Source: JASGCK01 sp031430035 (lineage in GTDB: Bacteria > Pseudomonadota > Gammaproteobacteria > Burkholderiales > Burkholderiaceae_C). From it: 31,103 bases of DNA. The position numbers and the translations under genes were made by a program. Below are positions 13,938 through 20,913 of the stretch, piece by piece. Positions within the stretch are counted from its first letter, which is position 1; each line of letters starts with the position of its first letter. The notes below the pieces were generated by a model. The model saw only the letters and a program-made list of their open reading frames with translations, was not told the origin of the DNA and made no database searches. The DNA lies in NCBI GenBank assembly GCA_031430035.1, contig JANPAS010000044.1, positions 1 to 31,103 on the forward strand. The letters run 5' to 3'.

Positions 13938-15791
13938 TTAAGTCATGCCTGCGGTGTTGGTGAGAGTGGGTGCTGGGGCGGCTGACCGCCTGCCCAGTGT
14001 GCGCTCACCCACCAAAAATTGAATCAACGCAATCGCGAGTCCCATGCACACCATCAGCACCGTGCAATACGCCAGTGCCACGCCGTAGTCGCCATTGCCT
14101 GCGCGTCCAATGATGTAGGTGGTGGCCAGTTCGTTTTCCGCCGTCACCAAAAAGATGACCGCTGACACCGTGGTCATGGCGCGGACAAAACTATAAATCA
14201 GCGCCGCAATCAGCGCAGGCTTGAGCAGCGGCAACACCACATAGCGCAGGGTCTGTAGCGTATTGCCGCGCAGCATGAGCGAGGCTTCGTCTAGCGACTT
14301 GTCCATTTGCTTAAACGCCGCCGTGCCTGCCCGCACACCCACGGGCAAATTGCGAAACATAAAGCACAGCACGATGATGGTGGCGGTGCCCGTCAGTTCA
14401 ATCGGCGGTACGTTAAACGCCAAGATGTAACTGACACCCAGCACCGTGCCTGGAATGGCAAAGGCGAGCAGCGCCGCAAATTCAAACAGGCCTTGCCCTT
14501 TAAACGTGGTGCGAGCCAAGAGCCATGCGATGAGTAACCCGAGCGTGGCGGTGATGGGCGAAGCAATGGCGGCGAGCTTGACCGTGGTGAACAGCGAATT
14601 CCAAGCCGTTCCTGCCCACACCATGCCGAACTGCCCGTATTCAAAATCAAACGCAGTTTTGAAGTGCACGAGGGTGAACGTGTAATCGCGCCCCCACGTT
14701 TTAACGAAGCCGCCCGCAAAAGCGAACAAATAAATCACGATCGTGAAGATGAGCCACGGCGCAGCCAAACCCAGCACGGTACGGCGCACGCCAGCGGGTA
14801 GATTGACGGGCAAGCCCGCATCGCCTTTGCCTGTGAGCGTCGTGAAGTTTTGTTTGGCTAAAAATACCCGCTGCAGGGCAAATACCGCGAGCGCAAAGCC
14901 CGTCAGAATGAGGGCCAGCGTGGCAGCGCGGCCTTGGTCGTACTGCGCGCCGACGATGGCAAAAAAGATTTCGGTAGACAGTACATTGAACTGTCCACCC
15001 ACAATGATGGGATTGCCAAAGTCCGCCATGCTTTCAATAAAGCCGACCAAAAACGCGTTGGCAAGTCCAGGCTTGAGTAGCGGCAGTGTCACGCTATAAA
15101 AAGTTTGCGCACGGTTGGCGCGCAAGGATTGCGCCGCTTCCTCAAGGCTAGGCGACACACCTTGCACCACACCGCGCATCATCATGTAGGCGATAGGCGT
15201 AAAGGCAAACATTTGCGCAATCCATACGCCCAGCACGCCATAAAACCAGCGCGAGGGCTCGATGCCAAAAACGTATTCCAAGCCTTGATTGACGACACCT
15301 GCGCGGCCAAATAGCAAAATCAGTCCAAGTCCCACAACGAAGGGTGGTGTGATGATGGGCAGCATGGACAAGAGCTGCATGGGCTTTTGCATGGCGCTGT
15401 CCTTGCGCACATGGCGCTCAGCCAATAGCGCGAGTGCCGTTCCCATAATGACCGTGCCCGTGGCCGTGAGCAGCCCCAGGTACAGCGTATTCCAAGCCAC
15501 GCCGCAGCGCGAAGGTGCACTCACATTTAAGCAGCCCAGTCCCCAGATGCGTTCGCTGGCACCGCGTTCCCAAAACGCCGATGCGGAGGCTGCGAGTGAC
15601 CACACGCCGTCTTCAGGACGGAAAGCGCCAATCAGTGATTTGCCAACAGGGTAGGCAATAAAAATTGCCATAAGCGCTGCGCAGCCTAGAACGGAGCTGG
15701 CAACAAATACATCGCCCTTAAACCAGCCGCGCTTGGCAACAAAGTAAGAGACCGCAAGGACCGCCAGCGCGGTGTAGAGGAGAAACAGCAT
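13938..15791 (-). CDS. ABC transporter permease, two fused transmembrane domains (AfuB/FbpB type)
   Basis: A 617-residue inner-membrane permease containing both halves of the channel in one chain, as in AfuB/FbpB. Each half carries an EAA-type coupling loop that docks on the ATPase: LEEAAQSLRANRAQTF...LPLLKPGL in the first half and LDEASLMLRGNTLQTL...LPLLKPAL in the second. About twelve hydrophobic helices are visible, including an extra N-terminal one (LFLLYTALAVLAVSYFVA). There is no good Shine-Dalgarno before the ATG at 15789-15791. It lies between the binding protein (29-bp gap) and the ATPase (13-bp gap), so the three genes form a complete importer. Confidence 0.95.
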   Translation of the reverse strand: MLFLLYTALAVLAVSYFVAKRGWFKGDVFVASSVLGCAALMAIFIAYPVGKSLIGAFRPEDGVWSLAASASAFWERGASERIWGLGCLNVSAPSRCGVAWNTLYLGLLTATGTVIMGTALALLAERHVRKDSAMQKPMQLLSMLPIITPPFVVGLGLILLFGRAGVVNQGLEYVFGIEPSRWFYGVLGVWIAQMFAFTPIAYMMMRGVVQGVSPSLEEAAQSLRANRAQTFYSVTLPLLKPGLANAFLVGFIESMADFGNPIIVGGQFNVLSTEIFFAIVGAQYDQGRAATLALILTGFALAVFALQRVFLAKQNFTTLTGKGDAGLPVNLPAGVRRTVLGLAAPWLIFTIVIYLFAFAGGFVKTWGRDYTFTLVHFKTAFDFEYGQFGMVWAGTAWNSLFTTVKLAAIASPITATLGLLIAWLLARTTFKGQGLFEFAALLAFAIPGTVLGVSYILAFNVPPIELTGTATIIVLCFMFRNLPVGVRAGTAAFKQMDKSLDEASLMLRGNTLQTLRYVVLPLLKPALIAALIYSFVRAMTTVSAVIFLVTAENELATTYIIGRAGNGDYGVALAYCTVLMVCMGLAIALIQFLVGERTLGRRSAAPAPTLTNTAGMT

Positions 15792-15820
15792 ATTTAATTA
15801 GGGTCAGATCCTCATTCTTT

Positions 15821-16834
15821 TTAACGAGGCAGCGAGTTCACTTCCTTTTCCCACTTGGCAATCAAGCGGCGGCGCTCAGTCGATGCGCCATATTTGGCGT
15901 AGTCGTAATTGATAAATTTAATTTTTTTGAAGTCAGGCACGCGACTATCGACTTTCGAGCCTTTGTTGGCGGGCACTTGAAACTGTTTGGCGGCAGCGCC
16001 CAGTTCCTGCGCACTGGCAGACAGTGCCCAGTCATAAAACTTTTTAGCGGCTTCTAAATTCTTGGCCCCCTTCATGATGCTCATCGAGCCAATCTCCGCG
16101 CCCGTGCCGTCTTTTGGCGTGAGAGCCAGTATGGGGAAGCCTTGCATGGCCTCGCCTGGCGCATCGTGGATAAAGCTAATGGAGACAGCCGTCTCGCCCC
16201 GTGCAGCCGCCTTGATAGGCCCCGTGCCACTACGGGTGTACTGGCTGATATTTTTGTGCAGGCGTTTCATGTAGTCAAACGCTTTGTCTTCGCCCATGAG
16301 CTGCACTAAGGTCGCAATCATGGTGTAGGCCGTTCCGCTAGATGCGGGGTTGGCGACTTGGATTTCGCCTTTGTAAATGGGCTTGGTCAGGTCTTCCCAT
16401 GTTTGCGGCACGGGCATGTTCTTTTTCTTCAGGATTTCGGTGTTGTAGCCAAACCCTAGTGGCCCTGAATAAATGCCCACCGTTTTGAATTTGGATTGCT
16501 GCGCTTGCTGCTGCGCCCAGCCTTGCAATTGCGGCATCAAGGTAGATTGGTATTCCAGCGTCAGGTTTTGCTCGGCCGCTTGCAAATGCGGATCGCCCGT
16601 ACCGCCAAACCACACATCGGTTTTAGGGTTTTCGCGCTCCGCAATAATTTGCGCCAGTGCTTCGCCTGAACCTTTGAGGCTCATATTGATTTTGACCCCA
16701 GTCGTTTTGGCGTACACCGTAGAAATGAGATTGCACCATTCCGCTTGCACCGAGCAAATGACGTTGACGGTTTGAGCTTGCGCCGTTGTGCCCAGCGCGG
16801 CTAAAAGGCTGGCGACGATAATTTGTTTTTTCAT
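15821..16834 (-). CDS. Periplasmic ABC substrate-binding protein, AfuA-like (possible sugar-phosphate binder)
   Basis: A 337-residue exported binding protein. Start chosen at MKKQIIVASL (ATG 16832-16834), which has a TAGGA ribosome binding site and a signal peptide ending AQA-Q; an upstream ATG adds 14 non-signal residues. The fold is that of the iron/sugar-phosphate binding cluster (FbpA/AfuA). It lacks the paired tyrosines that hold ferric iron in FbpA; its C-terminal tyrosines are in NYDYAKYG. It has His223-Asp224 (SFIHD) and Glu247 (GAEIG). In Actinobacillus AfuA, a hexose/sedoheptulose phosphate-binding protein, I recall ligand residues H205, D206 and E229, with identical spacing. With transaldolase and pgi in the same operon, sugar-phosphate import is my preferred reading. 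Iron or another phosphorylated compound remains possible. Confidence 0.88.
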   Translation of the reverse strand: MKKQIIVASLLAALGTTAQAQTVNVICSVQAEWCNLISTVYAKTTGVKINMSLKGSGEALAQIIAERENPKTDVWFGGTGDPHLQAAEQNLTLEYQSTLMPQLQGWAQQQAQQSKFKTVGIYSGPLGFGYNTEILKKKNMPVPQTWEDLTKPIYKGEIQVANPASSGTAYTMIATLVQLMGEDKAFDYMKRLHKNISQYTRSGTGPIKAAARGETAVSISFIHDAPGEAMQGFPILALTPKDGTGAEIGSMSIMKGAKNLEAAKKFYDWALSASAQELGAAAKQFQVPANKGSKVDSRVPDFKKIKFINYDYAKYGASTERRRLIAKWEKEVNSLPR

Positions 16835-16864
16835 GTCTGTTTTCCTATAAGGGCAAAGTTCCAA

Positions 16865-17377
16865 ATGAACCGACAAGCTTACCCCGAACTCACCTTATCG
16901 CTGCAGTGGGCAAACCCTAGGAAAGATGTGGCCTTTGCGGCGCACCGAGCCGCTTTGCCGCGTCACCTTGTCGCAAAAGCGATCAAACATGCGCTCAAGC
17001 AGGGTTTAGCGGCGTTGCCAGCCAAAACGAAGGTGCAGGCCGCTGAAATCACGGTGCGTGTGGTGGATAGCGAGGAGGGGCGCGCGCTCAATCAGCAATA
17101 TCGCGTACGAGACTACGCCACCAATGTGCTCACGTTTGACTATGCCTTGTCCCCTGTGCTCTTGGCCGACCTTGTACTGTGCGCGCCCGTGATTGCGCTG
17201 GAGGCGGACCAGCAAAGCAAGGATTTACGGGCGCACTGGGTGCATTTGCTCGTGCACGGCACGCTGCACGCGATGGGCTATGACCACGAGCACAGCCAGC
17301 AAGAGGCCCAGAGGATGGAGGCGCTGGAAGTACTTATTTTGCAAGGCCTCGGGTTTACCAACCCCTACGAAGCCTGA
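16865..17377 (+). CDS. ybeY: YbeY endoribonuclease / rRNA maturation factor
   Basis: A 170-residue metal-dependent endoribonuclease needed for 16S rRNA 3'-end processing and ribosome quality control. The zinc motif HGTLHAMGYDH is at residues 131-141 (HGxLHxxGYDH). The preceding RVVDSEEGRALNQQYR and RDYATNVLTFDY match the conserved core. The ATG at 16865 is preceded by AAGGG; an in-frame start at 16823 would run across the divergent gene's start. Only 30 bp separate it from the divergent binding-protein gene, so its promoter must overlap or lie within that gene. The usual phoH neighbour is not present on either side. Confidence 0.95.
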   Translation: MNRQAYPELTLSLQWANPRKDVAFAAHRAALPRHLVAKAIKHALKQGLAALPAKTKVQAAEITVRVVDSEEGRALNQQYRVRDYATNVLTFDYALSPVLLADLVLCAPVIALEADQQSKDLRAHWVHLLVHGTLHAMGYDHEHSQQEAQRMEALEVLILQGLGFTNPYEA

Positions 17378-17409
17378 TTTCACGGGAGTTCCACGAGGCA
17401 CTATTGGCT

Positions 17410-17435
17410 AAGCCCTATGAAATCAAGGGCTTTCT
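17410..17435 (+). terminator. Putative rho-independent terminator after ybeY
   Basis: AAGCCCT (17410-17416) pairs with AGGGCTT (17426-17432) around a 9-nt loop, followed by TCTT. It lies 32 bp after the ybeY stop codon. The U-tract is short and interrupted, so termination may be inefficient. Confidence 0.5.
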
Positions 17436-17714
17436 TATGCACACAAAATGGAAGGCGATAAAAAGCTTGTCAAGCCCCTATTCAAATTTGTTTTTGTACC
17501 TAAGAATGATATTAAGTGATTGATTTTTATAATAATAAATTTATTGCTTATTTGCACGGCAATCTAGAGAACGCCTTGAAACATGTGGCTTGGCGAGGAA
17601 TGGTGGGTAGTAATTCACAAAGTTATCCACAAAATATGGGGGTCAATTTTGCATACGACAAATCAAAGACTTAGCGTGAATAGTGAAACTTTTTAAACGA
17701 TTGATAACGATAAA
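17436..17714. other. AT-rich non-coding gap before priA
   Basis: This is most of the only gap over 300 bp in the window (17378-17714). It holds a markedly AT-rich tract at about 17495-17560 (with TTTATAATAATAAATTTATT), then a perfect DnaA box at 17623-17631. I see no RNA gene and no convincing ORF; two short frames (28 and 37 codons, from ATGs at 17437 and 17583) lack ribosome binding sites. The priA promoter should lie here. Confidence 0.6.
17611..17631 (+). promoter_or_regulatory. Perfect DnaA box with a near-match beside it
   Basis: TTATCCACA at 17623-17631 is the consensus DnaA box. TAATTCACA at 17611-17619 differs from TTATNCACA at one position and has the same orientation, 12 bp away. 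They sit ~85 bp before the priA frame, near an AT-rich tract. DnaA-dependent control of priA transcription is plausible. Two boxes are too few to call an origin. Confidence 0.5.
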
Positions 17715-19904
17715 TTGGAAGAAAAAAATATAAAGCCCCTACTCGGTACTCAGGCTTTGTTTGGCGTGTCGGTTGTGCTGCCTACGCCCGCGCACGGCCG
17801 TCTGCCAGAAGTGCTCAGTTACCGCCATAGCGCCACGTTACCGCTGGGAACGCTGGTGCGCGTGCCGCTGGGTGCGCGGGAGCTGCTGGGGGTTGTTTGG
17901 GCGGCTGAGGACGACACGAATGCACCTGAGCTTGCGGCGCTGAAACCGATCACTGCCGTTTTGGACTTGCCGCCGCTTGGCACGGCGTGGGTGGACTTGA
18001 TTCGCTTTGCGGCTGGGTATTACCAGCGCTTTGCGGGCGAGCTGGCGATGGCAGCGCTGCCGCCGCAACTGCGTGATTTGGACGCGGCGCAGTTTGGGCG
18101 GTTGATGAAGAAGCGGGCGAAACTAGAGTTCCCCCGCTATGAAATAGGGGGGATGTCCCGCGAGGGGCAGGGGGGGTCTTCTAAAGCGCCCTTGCAGGTC
18201 AGTCCTGAGCAAGAACGAGTCTTAACGCAATTACAAAGCGACGACTCGCGTCCCAAGCTCTTGTTTGGCGCAACGGGCAGCGGCAAGACCGAAGTCTATT
18301 TGCGCCGTATCGAGCAAGTGCTAGCTCAAAGCGAGTCCGCGCAGGCGCTGGTGATGGTGCCCGAGATCAACCTCACACCGCAAATGGAAGCGCGATTTCA
18401 GGGGCGCATCGAAGCGCGCTTTGGTGCGGGCACGGTGGTGTTGATGCACAGCGGCATGACGCCTGCGCAGCGCACGGCGAGCTGGTTGGCTGCGCATCTG
18501 GGACAAGCGCGGTTAGTGCTGGGCACGCGGTTGGCGGTGCTGGCGTCAATGCCGCATCTACGTCTCATCGTGGTGGACGAGGAGCACGACCCGAGCTACA
18601 AAAGCCAGGACGGCTCGCGCTACTCGGCGCGGGATTTGGCTGTTTACCGCGCTAGCAGCAGTGGCGCAGGTGAGCGTGTTCAGGTCATCCTCGGGTCGGC
18701 AACGCCGTCGATAGAGACTTGGCATAACGCCAATCCTGTGGGTAGCAAGCCGTCCCGCTATCAGCGGCTGGATATGCCCTCGCGTATCGGTGACGGCATT
18801 AACGCCGCCGCCATGCCCAAGGTGCGCGTGATAGACATGCGTTTGCAGCACAAAAGCGCGCTTGTCGCTGGAGGCCTTGCTCCCGCTTTGATGGAAGCTA
18901 TCACCCAGCGGGCCGAGCGCGGTGAGCAATCACTGCTGTTTTTGAACCGCCGTGGTTACGCGCCTGTTTTGCACTGCGGCTCGTGCGAGTGGAAAAGCGC
19001 TTGCCCTAACTGCAGTGCGAATCAAGTTTTCCATAAAAAAGATCGACGCTTGCGCTGCCATCATTGCTCGCGCACAACGGCTGTGCCGCGCCAATGTCCG
19101 CTGTGCGGAAATCTCGATATTGGCATGCAGGGGCGTGGGACGGAGCAGCTGGAGGAGATGCTGGTTGCGCAATTGGGGACTAAATTCCGAGTCCTGCGTT
19201 TAGATGCTGACTCGACCAGCGCCAAGGGTAGCCTTGAGGCGCAAATGGCCAGCGTTCATGCAGGCGAGGTCGATGTGCTGGTAGGTACGCAAATGGTGAC
19301 CAAGGGGCACGACTTTCGGCGCATCACGCTGGTCGCGGCGGTGAACCCAGATAGCGCTTTGTTTGCGGCGGACTTTAGAGCGCCTGAGCGCCTGTTTTCG
19401 CTTTTGATGCAAGCCGCAGGACGTGCAGGACGCGATGCCAGCATCAGCAGCGCGGCAGAAATGTGGATTCAAACCCAGCACCCGCAGCATCCGCTTTACA
19501 AGGCATTGGCGGCGCACGACTACCCCGCGTTTGCGGCAACGCAGCTCGCGGAGCGGGGCGGTGCAGCCATGCCACCGTTTAGTTATCAGGCGCTGGTGCG
19601 TGCTGAGGGACGAACACAGGAGCTGGCACAAGCGTTTTTGGATAGCGCTGCCGCATTGGTAGGCATTGAGCCAGAGTTTGAACCTTGGCGCGACCCTGAG
19701 TCCAAAAACTACGTCACGCTTTACCCTGCCGTGCCCATGCCGATGCAGCGTATCGCCAATGTAGAGCGTGCCCAGATGCTGGTGGAAGCCCCATCCCGTA
19801 TGGCTTTGCAGCGCATGTTAGCCGTCTGGCAACCTTATTTGCGCGAGTTAAAAACGACTGGCGTGCTGCGCTGGGCGTTGGATGTGGATCCCTTGACTAT
19901 TTAA
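17715..19904 (+). CDS. priA: Primosomal replication-restart helicase PriA
   Basis: A ~729-residue PriA, the DEAH-type 3'-5' helicase that reloads the replisome at stalled forks. Landmarks are Walker A GATGSGKT at 185-192, DEEH at 288-291, and eight zinc-binding cysteines at 421, 424, 430, 433, 448, 451, 461 and 464. TQMVTKGHDF and QAAGRAGR mark the second helicase lobe. The frame's first possible start is TTG 17715, after an in-frame stop at 17694; the first in-frame ATG is over 100 codons in, so initiation must be non-ATG. Residues ~139-155 (FPRYEIGGMSREGQGGS) are encoded by a palindromic repeat half-element. It sits in the linker between the N-terminal DNA-binding region and helicase lobe 1, so function is probably kept. 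Converges with the AEC gene, 8 bp apart. Confidence 0.95.
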   Translation: MEEKNIKPLLGTQALFGVSVVLPTPAHGRLPEVLSYRHSATLPLGTLVRVPLGARELLGVVWAAEDDTNAPELAALKPITAVLDLPPLGTAWVDLIRFAAGYYQRFAGELAMAALPPQLRDLDAAQFGRLMKKRAKLEFPRYEIGGMSREGQGGSSKAPLQVSPEQERVLTQLQSDDSRPKLLFGATGSGKTEVYLRRIEQVLAQSESAQALVMVPEINLTPQMEARFQGRIEARFGAGTVVLMHSGMTPAQRTASWLAAHLGQARLVLGTRLAVLASMPHLRLIVVDEEHDPSYKSQDGSRYSARDLAVYRASSSGAGERVQVILGSATPSIETWHNANPVGSKPSRYQRLDMPSRIGDGINAAAMPKVRVIDMRLQHKSALVAGGLAPALMEAITQRAERGEQSLLFLNRRGYAPVLHCGSCEWKSACPNCSANQVFHKKDRRLRCHHCSRTTAVPRQCPLCGNLDIGMQGRGTEQLEEMLVAQLGTKFRVLRLDADSTSAKGSLEAQMASVHAGEVDVLVGTQMVTKGHDFRRITLVAAVNPDSALFAADFRAPERLFSLLMQAAGRAGRDASISSAAEMWIQTQHPQHPLYKALAAHDYPAFAATQLAERGGAAMPPFSYQALVRAEGRTQELAQAFLDSAAALVGIEPEFEPWRDPESKNYVTLYPAVPMPMQRIANVERAQMLVEAPSRMALQRMLAVWQPYLRELKTTGVLRWALDVDPLTI
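18129..18178 (+). repeat. Half palindromic element inserted in frame in priA
   Basis: This ~50-bp copy corresponds to the right half of the full elements. Its first hairpin is CTAT/ATAG (18137-18147) extended by C- and G-runs with one bulged G. Its second is TGTCCC/GGGGCA (18154-18169) closed by a GCGA loop, and a G-run follows. It is translated as FPRYEIGGMSREGQGGS, matching LPYAIGGMSQSDRGV of the nasA copy in register. The reading frame is the same as in the nasA and M16-upstream copies. Confidence 0.75.
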
Positions 19905-19912
19905 GTCGCAAT

Positions 19913-20875
19913 TTAAGTCAACAGGATCACCGCACCCGAAAAAGTAAAAAACGCCAGCGCAGTGGACACCAAGATGATGCGGGCAATGCGCGCCGTGTCG
20001 GCTTCGAAGCGCTCGGCCAGTAGTGCGACATTGCTAGCGCTCGGTAGCGCCGCGATCAGCACGATGACTTTGAGTGCAAATGGATCAAGTGGCACGCCAA
20101 GCTGAATGGCGCTAATGCCTGCTAATAAGACGAGCAGCGGATGCAAGAACAACTTCAAAAGCGCGATCAACCAAAAATCGCGTGCGGAAGCAGCAGCGCC
20201 TGTCTGCGCTGAGTGCCCGCTACCTCTTGCTAAAACGGCGCCAATCGTAAAGAGCGCCACGGGTGAGGCCGATAGCCCGAGTAACTCGACCGTTTTGGCA
20301 ACGGGGCCGAGCAACTCCAAGTTCAAAGCAGAAAACGCCGTGCCTAGCAAAATAGCCCAAGGCATAGGGTTGGAGGCCATACCCAGTAAGGCTTTTTTGA
20401 GTGCAGCGCCAGCACCGTGTTCGCCTGCGCTATCCAAGCGGGAGAGTGCCACACAGAGTGATGTTGTGATGACCATGTCAATCGTGATGGTGATGATGGT
20501 CGGACCTGCCACTTTGGCGCCTAGCAGTGCCAGCAGTAATGGCATACCCATAAAGCCTGTATTGGGGAAGGCCGCCACCAACGCACCCAGCGCTGCGTTA
20601 TTCCAATTGGTTTTGCGCGATAGCGTGAGTGCAATCGTCAGACTCACCATGATGAGCGCGCAGGGCAGGTACACGATGAAAACACTGGCGTCTAACAATT
20701 GCGCAATCGGTGTGGACGCACCAAAGCGAAACAGCATGCACGGCAGCGCAAAGAAAAGCACATACGCGTTTAAGCCCGGAATGGCAGTGAGCGGTAAAAA
20801 CCCACGCTTGGTTGCAAGATAGCCCATTAAGACCAAGGCAAAGAAGGGGAGGGTGATAGAAAAAACGGACAGCAT
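19913..20875 (-). CDS. AEC-family transporter (auxin efflux carrier type)
   Basis: A 320-residue membrane protein with about ten hydrophobic helices, typical of the AEC family (bacterial malonate/malate and other carriers). Start chosen at MLSVFSITLPFFAL (ATG 20873-20875), where the first helix begins. The longer open frame back to 21103 would only add antisense sequence of the divergent TPR gene. Family-like segments are ITLPFFALVLMGYLATKRG at the N-terminus, NAYVLFFALPCMLFR, AFPNTGFMGMPLLLALLG and the C-terminal LIAALPSASNVALLAERF. Substrate cannot be told. It diverges from the TPR gene with 38 bp between starts and converges on priA. Confidence 0.9.
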   Translation of the reverse strand: MLSVFSITLPFFALVLMGYLATKRGFLPLTAIPGLNAYVLFFALPCMLFRFGASTPIAQLLDASVFIVYLPCALIMVSLTIALTLSRKTNWNNAALGALVAAFPNTGFMGMPLLLALLGAKVAGPTIITITIDMVITTSLCVALSRLDSAGEHGAGAALKKALLGMASNPMPWAILLGTAFSALNLELLGPVAKTVELLGLSASPVALFTIGAVLARGSGHSAQTGAAASARDFWLIALLKLFLHPLLVLLAGISAIQLGVPLDPFALKVIVLIAALPSASNVALLAERFEADTARIARIILVSTALAFFTFSGAVILLT

Positions 20876-20913
20876 AAATGGGAGGGTAGGGGCTAGCTTG
20901 GATAATACCTGCC

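Noticed and set aside
15821..16834. Calling the binding protein a ferric-iron FbpA
   Set aside because: The paired iron-binding tyrosines are not visible and the His-Asp/Glu set plus tal and pgi neighbours fit AfuA better. Iron is kept only as an alternative.
17583..17696. 37-codon frame MWLGEEWWVVIHK... before priA, and a 28-codon frame from 17437
   Set aside because: No ribosome binding sites, and the repeated VIHK comes simply from translating the two DnaA-box-like sequences. Probably chance.
17436..17714. Chromosomal origin (oriC)
   Set aside because: Only one perfect and one near DnaA box, and no dnaA, dnaN, rpmH or gidA nearby. Too weak for an origin call.
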